From DATHRK01 sp035513295 (GTDB taxonomy: Bacteria > Gemmatimonadota > Gemmatimonadetes > Longimicrobiales > RSA9), in NCBI GenBank assembly GCA_035513295.1, contig DATKCH010000114.1:1-14481 (forward strand): a DNA stretch of 14,481 bases. Reading direction: 5' to 3'. The notes under the pieces were generated by a model. It was given only the letters and a program-made list of their open reading frames with translations. It searched no databases and was not told the DNA's origin. Numbering within the stretch: position 1 is the stretch's first letter; each line of letters starts with the position of its first letter. Of the stretch, positions 1 to 8,155 are shown in pieces. The position numbers and the translations under genes are program-made.

Positions 1-650
1 TCGGAGACCGGCTCGCGCAGCAGGGCGGCCGTCAGCTCGACTACACGTTCTACGTCGTGAACACGGACGTCATCAACGCGTTCGCCGTTCCGGGAGGGTA
101 CGTGTACATCAACCGCGGCCTGATCGAACGCACGGACAACCTGTCGGAGCTGGCCGGCGTGCTGGCGCACGAAATCGCGCACGTCGAGCTCCGTCACGGC
201 GTGGAGCAGATGGAGTCGATGCAGCGGGCGCAGCTGGGTCTCGCGCTGGGGAGCATCCTGCTCGGACCCCCGCAAGGAGCCACGGCGGCCGCGGTCCAGG
301 TGGGGGCGGGGCTGTACTTCGCCAGCAACAGCCGCGAGGCCGAGAACGAGGCGGACGCGCTCGCGATACCGCTGCTCATCGACGGCGGCATCCACCCGCG
401 CGGTCTCGCGACCTTCTTCAACGAGCTGATCGCGGAGCGCGAGCGCGCCCCCAGCTCGGTGGAGCAGTGGTTCTCCACGCACCCGCTCACAGAGGACCGC
501 ATCGCGGCGGTCGAAGCGCGCATCGACCAGCAGCCCGCGGGATCGCTGGAAGGTTTGGCGATGAACTCCGCCAACTTCACGCGCATGCAGTCGCGGCTAC
601 GCTCCATGCCCGCGCCGCCCCCGGAATTCCGGAGCGAGAACCGCCAGTAG
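1..650 (+). CDS. M48 family zinc metalloprotease, C-terminal part (5' truncated)
   Basis: The reading frame is open from base 3, so the gene starts upstream of the window; about 215 residues are visible. The zinc-binding HEIAH motif (HExxH) lies at 168-182. The downstream NSREAENEAD segment at about 330-356 supplies the third, glutamate, ligand in the ExEAD form usual for M48 peptidases. The AVPGGYVYINRGL segment before HEIAH and the STHPLTEDRIAA segment after it (about 475-512) are also family hallmarks. Bacterial relatives (BepA, LoiP, YcaL) are periplasmic or outer-membrane-associated proteases in envelope protein quality control. The visible part has no transmembrane segment; any signal peptide would be outside the window. 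The C-terminus is a short polar tail with no TPR repeats, so it is not full-length BepA-like at that end. thiD follows after 2 bp. Family is sure; substrate is unknown. Confidence 0.9.
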   Translation, partial: GDRLAQQGGRQLDYTFYVVNTDVINAFAVPGGYVYINRGLIERTDNLSELAGVLAHEIAHVELRHGVEQMESMQRAQLGLALGSILLGPPQGATAAAVQVGAGLYFASNSREAENEADALAIPLLIDGGIHPRGLATFFNELIAERERAPSSVEQWFSTHPLTEDRIAAVEARIDQQPAGSLEGLAMNSANFTRMQSRLRSMPAPPPEFRSENRQ

Positions 651-652
651 CC

Positions 653-1510
653 GTGGCAAGAACGGCGCTGCGCGACCGCCCCGCCGGCGCCCCCCCGACG
701 GCGGGGCCGGCGCCGCCTCCGGTGGCCCTGACCATCGCCGGAAGCGACAGCGGCGGCGGCGCGGGCATCCAGGCGGACCTTAAGACGTTCCAGGCGTTCG
801 GCGCGTTCGGGACCTCCGTGATTACAGCGGTCACCGCGCAGAACACGCTGAGCGTGCGCGCGGTCCACGTCGTGCCCATCGAAAACATCCGCCAGCAGCT
901 CGAGGCTGTCGTCGAGGATCTGCCGCCGGCGGGCGTGAAGACCGGGATGCTGGCGACGGCCGAGATCGCCGACATGCTGGCCGAGGCGATGGTGCGCATG
1001 CCGCTGCCGAACTACGTGCTGGACCCCGTCATGGTGGCCACCAGCGGCGACCGGCTGCTCGACCCCGACGCGGAGGACGTTCTCGCCCGGCGCCTGCTGC
1101 CGCTGTGCGCGGTGGTCACGCCGAACCTGCCGGAGGCGGCGATCCTCACCGGGAGGTCCATCCGAGGGGAAGCGGACATGGTGCGGGCGGCAGAGCGCCT
1201 CGTCGAGATGGGAGCCGGCGCGGCGCTCGTGAAGGGCGGGCACGCCGCCGGCGCCGAGGTGGTCGACGTGCTCGCCGGCGGGCCCCGGCCCCGGGTCTTC
1301 CGGCGGGTGCGCGTCGAGACCGACGACACGCACGGAACCGGATGCACGCTCTCGGCCGCGATCACCGCCGGCCTGGCCCACGGCCGGACCGTCGAGGAGG
1401 CGACCGAGGACGCGCTGGACTTCGTGGCCAGGGCGATCGCCTCTGCGCCCGGTCTCGGCGCGGGTTACGGGCCGCTCAACCACCTGGTTCCGGGCCGGCG
1501 AACCGAATAG
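653..1510 (+). CDS. thiD: Hydroxymethylpyrimidine / phosphomethylpyrimidine kinase
   Basis: ThiD phosphorylates 4-amino-5-hydroxymethyl-2-methylpyrimidine twice to give HMP diphosphate, the pyrimidine half of thiamine, in the cytoplasm. The ribokinase-fold signature is clear: AGSDSGGGAGIQADLK at residues 29-44, DPVMVATSGD at 124-133, TPNLPEA at 156-162, VKGGH at 193-197, and the anion-hole/catalytic DTHGTGC at 225-231. The chosen start is GTG at 653, 2 bp after the metalloprotease stop, giving 285 aa; a GGAG lies rather far upstream (631-634). A GTG at 722 would give about 262 aa, nearer the usual length of about 266, because the first 23 residues are a Pro/Ala-rich leader of no obvious function. 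The start is therefore uncertain. Pyridoxal kinase side activity is possible in this family. No TPP riboswitch is visible in front; expression probably depends on the metalloprotease promoter. Confidence 0.93.
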   Translation: MARTALRDRPAGAPPTAGPAPPPVALTIAGSDSGGGAGIQADLKTFQAFGAFGTSVITAVTAQNTLSVRAVHVVPIENIRQQLEAVVEDLPPAGVKTGMLATAEIADMLAEAMVRMPLPNYVLDPVMVATSGDRLLDPDAEDVLARRLLPLCAVVTPNLPEAAILTGRSIRGEADMVRAAERLVEMGAGAALVKGGHAAGAEVVDVLAGGPRPRVFRRVRVETDDTHGTGCTLSAAITAGLAHGRTVEEATEDALDFVARAIASAPGLGAGYGPLNHLVPGRRTE

Positions 1511-1512
1511 CC

Positions 1513-1532
1513 CCGGTACGCTAGCGTGCCGG
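1513..1532. terminator. Possible bidirectional terminator hairpin at convergent gene ends
   Basis: An 8-bp stem (1513-1520 with 1525-1532, one G-U wobble when read as + strand RNA) encloses the loop CTAG. It sits exactly where thiD (+) and the substrate-binding protein gene (-) converge, and overlaps the latter's stop codon. No T-run follows on either side, so it is not a canonical intrinsic terminator. Position and symmetry suggest transcription end or RNA 3'-end stabilisation for both genes. Confidence 0.4.
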
Positions 1533-3218
1533 CGCAAGCGTGTCCGAACCCGCGCTCGCCTCGCTCGCCGAGCCCCGGGTGGCGCCCTCCACCCACCAGT
1601 CCGCCACGTTCACGAGCCGCCCGCGGACGTCCATCTCCACATCGCGCAGCCGTCCGCTCACGCCCGCGAGATTGGGAAAGTAGTAGAGGAAGGTCCACGG
1701 CTGGTCGCGCGCGAGGAGCTCCTGCGCGCGCAGCCAGTGTCCGCGCTCGCGTTCACGGTCCACCTCCGTGGCCAGCGAGTCGATGGCGGCGTCCAGCTCC
1801 GGGTTCGAATACCCCGACAGGTGGAACGGACCCGAGCTCCCTTCCGAGTGGAAGAAGTCCCTCAGGTTCGGCCGCATGTCGACTTCCAGCGACAACATCA
1901 CCGCGTCGAACCGCCGCTCGGCGCCCGTGACGTCGGCGATCAGGGTCCCTCCTTCCAGGCCCATGGGCCGCAGGTCCACGCCCACCGCTTCCAGATCCGA
2001 GCGGATCAATTCGGCGGCCGAGCGGAAGTTGGGGTCCTGGCCCGGGAACTTGAGCTCCAGGCGCAAGGGCGTGCCGTCCGGCCTCTCGAGGACGCCGTCG
2101 CCGTCGCGATCCGACAGCCCCGCCGAGTCCAGGAGCTCGCGCGCCCGGGCGGTATCGAAGGGCAGCGGGGCCAGGTCCGGGTGGAACGCCCAGTGGCTGG
2201 GAGGAATCGGGGTCACGGCGGCGCTGCCGTGGCCGTCCCGCAACAGCGTCACGATCTCCTCGCGATCGATGGCGAGCGAGAGCGCCTCGCGCACGCGGGC
2301 GTCGTCCAGCGGCGGCCGGCGCGCGTTCCACGCCACGAAGGACATCTGACGCGCGTCGGTCTCGACCGCGCGCATGCCGCCCCCGAGCTCCCCCAGGTCG
2401 CTGATCGGGTAGGCGTAGGCGAGGTCGATGCCGCCCGATACCAGCTCCGCGACGCGCGCCGCGGACTCCGGGATCACGCGATAGACCAGCCGGTCGAGGT
2501 TGGGCCTGCCGCCCAGCGACTCGGGAAATTCGCGGTTCGCCTCGAACACCACCCGGTCGTTCGCGCGCCGGGACGCGAAGCGGAAGGGTCCGTTGCCTAT
2601 GGGGCGCTGGTTGAACGGCGCCTGCGCCATCGCCGCCGGCGCCACGCCGGACAGCAGGTGAGCCGGCGCCACGGCCGTCATCGTCCAGCCGAAGAGCGGG
2701 TCGGGGTGCGGACGCACGTGGAACCGGACCACGTGCGTGTCGATCACCTGGACGCTGTCCCAGGCCGCGAAGCGGACCGGGTCGGAGAAGGTCGTCGATG
2801 GGTCCTTGATGGCCCGGAAGGTGAAGGCGACGTCCTCAGCGGTGGTCGGCGTGCCGTCGTGCCAGCGCACGTCCTCGCGAAGGCGAAACGTGATGATCGT
2901 GTCGCCGTCCACGTCCCAGCTCTCGGCGAGCGCCGGCCCAGGCGTCATGTCCGGGCCCATCCTCAGGAGCGGCAGGAACAGGGCGTCCCGGACGAATTCC
3001 TGGGTGGTGGCCTCCACGGCCACGAGCGGGTTCAGTCCACCCAGGTCGACCGGCCCGGCGACGACCGCGGTCCCGCCCACGATTTCCTGCGCGTCGGCGC
3101 GCGAGGCGTCGTCACGCGCGCAACTCGCCCCCGACAAAGCCAACGTCGCGATGAACGCGGCCCGCCCGCAGGCGCGCGCGACCCGGCGCCAGCGCACCGC
3201 TCGGATTCCCATCCCCAT
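1521..3218 (-). CDS. ABC-type substrate-binding protein, family 5 (peptide/nickel/oligosaccharide type), lipoprotein-like
   Basis: The 565-aa protein has an arginine-rich n-region, a hydrophobic stretch (about residues 20-31) and then SGASC with Cys33. This looks like a lipoprotein signal, though the lipobox is imperfect because Gly stands at -3. The mature part matches the SBP_bac_5 pattern: a PALAESW segment, then FRLREDVRWHDGTPTTAEDV, GNGPFRF, REALSLAIDREEI, and a DRDGDGVLERPDG loop. Length is usual for DppA/OppA relatives. Such proteins deliver peptides, nickel, heme or sugars to ABC permeases from the periplasm. No permease or ATPase gene is in the window, so partner and ligand are unknown. 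It lies 15 bp after punA, suggesting it is the last gene of the nucleoside operon, and it ends 10 bp from thiD. The start is the first of two nearby ATGs (3218 and 3212); neither has a strong ribosome site. The C-terminal 20 residues are a Ser/Ala-rich tail. Confidence 0.88.
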   Translation of the reverse strand: MGMGIRAVRWRRVARACGRAAFIATLALSGASCARDDASRADAQEIVGGTAVVAGPVDLGGLNPLVAVEATTQEFVRDALFLPLLRMGPDMTPGPALAESWDVDGDTIITFRLREDVRWHDGTPTTAEDVAFTFRAIKDPSTTFSDPVRFAAWDSVQVIDTHVVRFHVRPHPDPLFGWTMTAVAPAHLLSGVAPAAMAQAPFNQRPIGNGPFRFASRRANDRVVFEANREFPESLGGRPNLDRLVYRVIPESAARVAELVSGGIDLAYAYPISDLGELGGGMRAVETDARQMSFVAWNARRPPLDDARVREALSLAIDREEIVTLLRDGHGSAAVTPIPPSHWAFHPDLAPLPFDTARARELLDSAGLSDRDGDGVLERPDGTPLRLELKFPGQDPNFRSAAELIRSDLEAVGVDLRPMGLEGGTLIADVTGAERRFDAVMLSLEVDMRPNLRDFFHSEGSSGPFHLSGYSNPELDAAIDSLATEVDRERERGHWLRAQELLARDQPWTFLYYFPNLAGVSGRLRDVEMDVRGRLVNVADWWVEGATRGSASEASAGSDTLAPAR

Positions 3219-3233
3219 GCCGCGACCCCCCGG

Positions 3234-4067
3234 TTAGTTCCGTCCCAGCGCGCGCAGAAACGCGCGTGTGACCCCTTCCAGCCTGTCCGCGGCCGCCAGA
3301 CCCGCGGCGCGCACCTCGGCGTGGCCGAGCGGGGCGTCCGACAGGCCGGCGGCGCGGTTGGTGATCAGCGACAGCCCGATCACGCGCATGCCGGCCGAGC
3401 GCGCCGCGAGGACCTCCGGGACCGTGCTCATGCCCACCGCGTCGGCCCCCATGCGGGCGAGCATGCGCACCTCGGCCGGCGTCTCGAAACTAGGGCCGGG
3501 CACGGCGCAATACACGCCCCGGTCCACGGTCACTCCCTCGTCCGCGGCGCGCGCGGCGAAGAGTTCGCCCAGCTCGGGATCGTAGGCGCGGGTCATGTCG
3601 GGAAACCGCTCCTCATCGCCGAACACGGGCCCGTGCAGCGGACTCGCCCCCATGAGGTTGATGTGGTCCTCGATGAGCATCAGGCGGCCCGGCGGTAGTT
3701 CCGGGGCTATGCCCCCGGCGGCGTTGGTCACGAACAGCGTGTCGGCACCCAGCGCCCTGGCGACACGCACGGGATGCGCGATCGTATCCGGCTCGTGGCC
3801 CTCGTACAGGTGGTATCGGCCGGCCATGACCAGCGCATCCACCCCTTCGATCGCGCCCACCAGCAGCCGGCCCGCGTGCCCGTCCACGCTCGGCGTCGCG
3901 TAGCCGGGTATGTCCGCGTATGGCACCGAGGCGGCGGTCTCGACCGCGTCCGCGAGTCCGCCCAGCCCCGAACCCAGGATGACGAGGACCCTGGGGCGCG
4001 CGCTCACGCGCGCCGACAGGAACTCCACGGCCGCGGCGACCGCGGCTTCCCGCGCCGACTCTCTCAC
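3234..4067 (-). CDS. punA: Purine nucleoside phosphorylase (trimeric, PNP/MTAP family)
   Basis: PunA cleaves purine (deoxy)ribonucleosides with phosphate to free base plus (deoxy)ribose-1-phosphate. The 277-aa length fits the trimeric class. Visible active-site elements are the phosphate-binding LGSGLGG (Ser33) and DGHAGRL (His64), AGRYHLYEG (Arg84, His86), NAAGG at 115-119, GPSFETPAE with Glu195 for base contact, GMSTVPE at 212-218, and LITNRAAG with Asn237. Asn at this last position marks 6-oxopurine (inosine/guanosine) preference, as in mammalian PNP; methylthioadenosine phosphorylases have Asp there. The start is GTG at 4067, whose GTGA overlaps the nupC stop TGA by four bases. There is no Shine-Dalgarno site, so translation is probably coupled to nupC. 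An upstream in-frame extension exists but overlaps nupC entirely and is not credible. Confidence 0.93.
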   Translation of the reverse strand: MRESAREAAVAAAVEFLSARVSARPRVLVILGSGLGGLADAVETAASVPYADIPGYATPSVDGHAGRLLVGAIEGVDALVMAGRYHLYEGHEPDTIAHPVRVARALGADTLFVTNAAGGIAPELPPGRLMLIEDHINLMGASPLHGPVFGDEERFPDMTRAYDPELGELFAARAADEGVTVDRGVYCAVPGPSFETPAEVRMLARMGADAVGMSTVPEVLAARSAGMRVIGLSLITNRAAGLSDAPLGHAEVRAAGLAAADRLEGVTRAFLRALGRN

Positions 4068-5641
4068 AGCACCATGCCCGCGACGGTGGCGGTCATGAAC
4101 GCCGCGATCGTGCCCCCGATCATCGCGCGCATCCCCAGGATCGCCAGGTCGCTCTTGCGCGACGGCGCGATGCCGCCGATGCCGCCGATCTGGATCGCGA
4201 TCGAGCTGAAGTTGGCGAAGCCGGCGAGCGCGTAGGTGGCGATCACGACCGAGCGCGGCGAAAGGTCGGCGCCGGTCGTCAGGAGCACCGACAGGTCCAG
4301 GAACGCGAAGAACTCGTTCAGGACGGTCTTGATGCCCATCAGCGACCCGACCTGCACGGCGTCGTCCCAGGGCACGCCCATGACCCACGCGAGCGGCGCG
4401 AAGATCCAGCCCAGAAGCGCCTGCAGCGTGAGCGGGGCGTCGGCCTCGAGGGCGCCTGAGTTCTGCAGCAACCCGGTGATCCCCAGCAGCCCCGCGCCCC
4501 ACCCGAGGAGCGCGTTCAGCAGGTACACGAGCGCCACGAAGGCGAGCAGCATCGCGCCCACGTTGGCGGCCAGCCGCAGCCCGTCGCCCGCGCCGCGCGC
4601 GGCGGCGTCGATGACGTTCGCGTCGATCGTCTCCACGTGCACGCTCAGCGACTCCCTGGTCTCCGGAACCCCGTCCTCGGGGACCATGACCTTGGCCACC
4701 ACCAGCGCCGCGGGCGCCGACATCACGCTGGCCGCGATGAGGTGGCCGGCGATGTCGGGGAAGAAAGCCACGAGCATGCCCACGTAGGCCGCGAGCACGC
4801 CGCCCGCCACCGTCGCAAAGCCGCCGGTCATGACGGCGTTCAGCTCCGACATCGTCATCTTCTCGACGAACGGCTTGATCAGCAGCGGCGCCTCCGTCTG
4901 GCCGACGAAGATGTTGCCGGCCGCGGACAGCGTTTCGGCGCCCGACGTGCGCATCGTCCGCATCATCACCCACGCCACGCCCTTCACGACCGCCTGCATC
5001 ACCCCCATGTGGTAGAGCACCGCCATCAGCGAAGAGAAGAAGATGATCGTCGGCAGCACGTTGAAGGCGAAGAACGCCCCCGCGTTCGCGACCAGTCCCG
5101 GGTCCCCGCTGGGCGGGACGTTGCCGGGCTCGCCGACCGCCACGGGGATGTTGTTCAGGACCAGGTTGCCGAACAGGAAGCGCGCGCCGTCCTCGGTGAA
5201 CCCCAGCAGCGCGACGACGACATCGTTCAGGTAGGCGAAGATGCTCTCGCCGGCCGGGGTCCGGAGGATGAAGAGGGCGAAGACGAGCTGCAGCGACAGG
5301 CCCCAGGCCACGACCCGCCACGGAAAGCGTTCCCGGTTCAGGGACAGCGCCCACGCGATGAGGAGCAGGATCGCGAGGCCGAGCACGGACTGGAGCCGCT
5401 GGAGCGGGGTGGTCGCGAGCCCCTGCCGCGCGCCCGCCACGCCCGGGGCGCGCTCGGTCCCGGGGGCCGAGTCCTGCGCGAGTCCGGCCGGGGCGTCCGG
5501 GGTCCCACCGAGCCCGCCGGTGAGGCCCTCGACCGGAGCGTCCGTCTCCCCGGGCTCGACGGCGCCCGCCGGTCCGGCGAGGACGGCGCCCACCGTCAAC
5601 GCCACGCCCAACGTGGGCATCAGCCACAGCGTCGTTCTCAC
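4064..5641 (-). CDS. nupC: Concentrative nucleoside transporter (NupC/CNT family) with exported N-terminal prefix
   Basis: This is a multi-pass inner-membrane cation/nucleoside symporter. CNT signatures are clear: GQTEAPLLIKPF (nucleoside-binding), MSAPAALVVAKVMVPE, GIKTVLNEFFAF, and YALAGFANFSSIAIQIGGIGG near the C-terminus. The core begins at TPLQRLQSVLGLAILLLIAW and aligns with the usual start of bacterial NupC (about 400 aa). Before it lies an unusual prefix of about 75 residues: a signal-peptide-like segment (VRTTLWLMPTLGVALTVGAV, ending in AGA) and a Pro/Gly/Ala/Glu-rich linker. I chose GTG at 5641 (525 aa) because GGAGG stands 3 bases upstream, the same arrangement as the rhomboid gene. 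TTG at 5674 (536 aa) is possible but has no ribosome site. The gene lies downstream of the aldehyde dehydrogenase and overlaps punA by four bases, which points to purine nucleosides as substrate. Confidence 0.92.
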   Translation of the reverse strand: MRTTLWLMPTLGVALTVGAVLAGPAGAVEPGETDAPVEGLTGGLGGTPDAPAGLAQDSAPGTERAPGVAGARQGLATTPLQRLQSVLGLAILLLIAWALSLNRERFPWRVVAWGLSLQLVFALFILRTPAGESIFAYLNDVVVALLGFTEDGARFLFGNLVLNNIPVAVGEPGNVPPSGDPGLVANAGAFFAFNVLPTIIFFSSLMAVLYHMGVMQAVVKGVAWVMMRTMRTSGAETLSAAGNIFVGQTEAPLLIKPFVEKMTMSELNAVMTGGFATVAGGVLAAYVGMLVAFFPDIAGHLIAASVMSAPAALVVAKVMVPEDGVPETRESLSVHVETIDANVIDAAARGAGDGLRLAANVGAMLLAFVALVYLLNALLGWGAGLLGITGLLQNSGALEADAPLTLQALLGWIFAPLAWVMGVPWDDAVQVGSLMGIKTVLNEFFAFLDLSVLLTTGADLSPRSVVIATYALAGFANFSSIAIQIGGIGGIAPSRKSDLAILGMRAMIGGTIAAFMTATVAGMVL

Positions 5642-5644
5642 GCG

Positions 5645-5649
5645 CCTCC
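5645..5649 (-). promoter_or_regulatory. Ribosome binding site deciding the nupC start
   Basis: GGAGG on the - strand lies 3 bases before the GTG at 5641. The rhomboid gene upstream uses the same layout (GGAGG, 3 bases, GTG). The alternative TTG at 5674 has no purine-rich site in front, so the shorter nupC product is preferred. Confidence 0.5.
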
Positions 5650-5695
5650 GGTCGCGAGCGTCACGGGGCCGCAAACGGCGGCGTGCCGGCGCGGC

Positions 5696-8155
5696 TCATT
5701 CGCCGTAGGGCACCCAGATGTTCTTGAGTTCGGTCGCCCGTCGAAGGAAGGACGGGCCTTCGGCGACCTTGGCGTCGTACCAGTCCCGGCGCGCCCCGTG
5801 GCTCACCCAGGTGCGCTTCATGTTCGCCGCGGACTTCTCCTCGACCTCCGCCGACCCGCGCGCCGAGCCGAAGTACCAGAGGGCGTCGACGTCGTCGTGG
5901 TCGGCGAGCACCGGGGCCAGCTCGGCGTGCGGACCGGTGACGATGTTCAGCGCGCCCGCGGGCACGTCGGAGGTCTCCAGAACCTGGTAGAGGTCGGTGG
6001 CCGCGAGCGGCGCGCGCTCGGAAGGTACGGCGACCACCGAGTTGCCTACCGCCAGGGGCGGAATCGCGGTGGACACGAAGCCGAGCAGTGGGGCTTCCTC
6101 CGGGCACACCACACCGAACACGCCTATCGGCTCGGGCATCGCGATGGTGACGTTGCGGAAGGGCGTGTGGTGCACCGCGCCATCCCACTTGTCGGCCCAG
6201 GCCGCGTACGTGAAGATGCGGCGCACGGACGCGTCCACTTCGCGAGCGGCCTCGGCCTCCGTGGCGCCCAGCCGCTGCAGGCGCCGTGCGAACTCGTCGG
6301 CGCGCGCCTGCAGATTCTCGGCGAGGTAGTACAGCACCTGGGCGCGCGTGTGCGCGATGCCCCGGCCCCAGTCCACGGCCCGGTGGGCGGCTTCGACGGC
6401 GTTGCGGAGGTCCTTCCGGTTGCCGAGCGAGGCCTGCCCCACGACGGTCCCGTCCGGCGCGCGCACGTCGAAGCTGTAGCCCTGGTCCGGGCGCGCCTGC
6501 TTGCCTCCGATGTAGAGCTTGGCGGTGCGGTCGATGGGGGGCGGGCCGGCTTCCGCCCGCCCCGCGGGGCCGCCATCGAACGCGGAGCCGGTCCGTGCGG
6601 CTGCCTCGTCCGGCTTCGCGCCGTCGCCCGCCGCGTCGCTCGCGCCATCCCGGGTCCCGGCGCGCGCGGGCTCGCCCCTGGGCTCGTGGATCGAGCGCAC
6701 GTACTCCCACAGGCCCTCGCGGCCGCCCTCGCGGCCGAACCCGCTCTCCCGGTATCCGCCGAACTCCGAGGCGGCGTCGAACACGTTGGTGCAGTTCACC
6801 CAGACCGTGCCCGCCTTGATCCGGGGGGCGATGTCGAGCGCCAGGTTCACGCTCTCGGTCCACACGCTCGCGGCCAGGCCGTAGCGCGTGTTGTTGGCGA
6901 GCTCGACCGCCTCGTCGGGGGTGCGGAACGTCATCAGTACCACGACCGGACCGAAGATCTCCACCTGCGCGACCGTCGCCGCGGGCGCCACGTCGGTCAG
7001 GAGGGTCGGCGGGTAGAACCAGCCTTCCGTCGGGCAACTCCAGGACGGTTGCCAGAGGGTCGCTCCCTCGGCCTCCCCCGTCTCTACGAGCGAGCGGATG
7101 CGCTCGAGTTGCACGGGGGCGACGATCGCGCCGATGTCCACGCCCTTGTCGAGCGGGTCGCCGACGCGAAGCTTCTCCATGCGCGCCCGCAGCTTGCCGA
7201 CGAGACGGTCGGCGATGCCCTCGTGGGCGAGGATCCGGCTGCCCGCGCAGCACACCTGGCCCTGGTTGAACCAGATCGCGTCCACGACCCCCTCGACCAC
7301 GCTGTCGAGGTCGGCGTCGTCGAACACCACGAACGGCGACTTCCCGCCCAGCTCGAGCGAGAGCCTCTTGCCGGTCCCGGCGAGCGCGCGCCGGATGATG
7401 CGGCCCACCTCGGTGGACCCGGTGAAGGCGATCTTGTCGACGTCGGGGTGCTCTACCAGCGCGGCCCCCGTGCGGCCGTCGCCGGTGACGATGTTGACGA
7501 CCCCCGGAGGCAGCCCCGCTTCGGCGCACAGCTCGGCGAAATAGAGCGCGGTCAGCGGGGTGTACTCGGCCGGCTTCAGGACCACCGCGTTCCCCATCGC
7601 GATCGCCGGCGCGATCTTCCACGCCAGCATGAGCAGCGGGAAGTTCCAGGGGATGATCTGGCCGACGACGCCGAGCGGCTCGGCGTCGGGGAGCTCGCTA
7701 TCCATGAGCTGCGCCCACCCGGCGTGATGGTAGAAGTGGCGCGCCACCAGAGGGATGTCGATGTCGCGCGCCTCGCGGATCGGCTTGCCGTTGTCGAGGG
7801 ACTCCAGCACCGAGAAGAAGCGCGCCTGCTTCTGGATGCGGCGCGCGATGGCGTACAGGTGCCGCGCGCGTGCGTGCCCCCCGAGCGCGGCCCAGCCCGG
7901 CTGCGCGCGTCTCGCGGCCTCCACCGCGGCCGCTACATCCGCCTCGTCGCCCTGGGCCACGTGCGCGAGCAGGGTGCCGCTGGCGGGGTTCATCACCTCC
8001 AGATACTCGCCGCCCGCCGGCGGCCGGTAGGACGCGTCGATCAGGTGGCCGAAGCGCCCCGAGCGCGCCTGGAGCCACGCGTCGACGGGTGCCCGGCTCT
8101 CCGGCGCGGGTCCGTACTCCATGGTCTCGAATACCTCGGCCACGCGCGTGCTCAT
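5696..8155 (-). CDS. ALDH16-type aldehyde dehydrogenase, two ALDH domains in one chain
   Basis: The 819-aa NAD(P)-dependent aldehyde dehydrogenase has two tandem ALDH domains. Domain 1 (about 40-490) is complete: IIPWNFP with Asn171, FTGSTEVG at 244-251, LELGGK with Glu268, FNQGQVCCAGSR with catalytic Cys302, and EIFGPV at 399-404. A low-complexity Ala/Gly/Asp-rich linker (about 491-540) joins it to domain 2 (541-819). Domain 2 keeps the N-terminal fold (YIGGKQ, EPIGVFGVVCPEEAP, VPAGALNIVTG, WYFGSARG) but stops without the Glu and Cys catalytic segments. This architecture and length match ALDH16, where bacterial members keep the domain-1 cysteine and the human paralogue has lost it. The ATG at 8155 overlaps the deoC stop (TGATG), so the two are probably co-translated. 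Acetaldehyde from DeoC is the obvious substrate (inference); glyceraldehyde or another aldehyde is possible. An open frame continues upstream across deoC but is only a shadow. Confidence 0.92.
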   Translation of the reverse strand: MSTRVAEVFETMEYGPAPESRAPVDAWLQARSGRFGHLIDASYRPPAGGEYLEVMNPASGTLLAHVAQGDEADVAAAVEAARRAQPGWAALGGHARARHLYAIARRIQKQARFFSVLESLDNGKPIREARDIDIPLVARHFYHHAGWAQLMDSELPDAEPLGVVGQIIPWNFPLLMLAWKIAPAIAMGNAVVLKPAEYTPLTALYFAELCAEAGLPPGVVNIVTGDGRTGAALVEHPDVDKIAFTGSTEVGRIIRRALAGTGKRLSLELGGKSPFVVFDDADLDSVVEGVVDAIWFNQGQVCCAGSRILAHEGIADRLVGKLRARMEKLRVGDPLDKGVDIGAIVAPVQLERIRSLVETGEAEGATLWQPSWSCPTEGWFYPPTLLTDVAPAATVAQVEIFGPVVVLMTFRTPDEAVELANNTRYGLAASVWTESVNLALDIAPRIKAGTVWVNCTNVFDAASEFGGYRESGFGREGGREGLWEYVRSIHEPRGEPARAGTRDGASDAAGDGAKPDEAAARTGSAFDGGPAGRAEAGPPPIDRTAKLYIGGKQARPDQGYSFDVRAPDGTVVGQASLGNRKDLRNAVEAAHRAVDWGRGIAHTRAQVLYYLAENLQARADEFARRLQRLGATEAEAAREVDASVRRIFTYAAWADKWDGAVHHTPFRNVTIAMPEPIGVFGVVCPEEAPLLGFVSTAIPPLAVGNSVVAVPSERAPLAATDLYQVLETSDVPAGALNIVTGPHAELAPVLADHDDVDALWYFGSARGSAEVEEKSAANMKRTWVSHGARRDWYDAKVAEGPSFLRRATELKNIWVPYGE

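Noticed and set aside
541..819. The possibility that the second ALDH domain is a frameshifted or decayed separate gene (numbers are residues of the protein encoded at 5696-8155)
   Set aside because: The frame is continuous through the linker, no start or ribosome site precedes domain 2, and domain 2 keeps conserved fold segments, which fits the known ALDH16 plan rather than decay.
1800..1816. GGTTCGAAT sequence resembling a tRNA T-loop
   Set aside because: The flanking bases do not form a five-pair T-stem, no acceptor or anticodon arm is present, and it lies inside the binding protein coding sequence (residues SGYSNPEL).
1737..3698. A 653-codon + strand open frame
   Set aside because: It lies opposite the substrate-binding protein and punA, shows no motif and has the composition of a shadow frame.
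4068..5627. An upstream in-frame extension that would make punA a 797-residue protein
   Set aside because: The extension overlaps nupC in another frame and is low-complexity Arg/Gly-rich; PNP homology begins right after the GTG at 4067.
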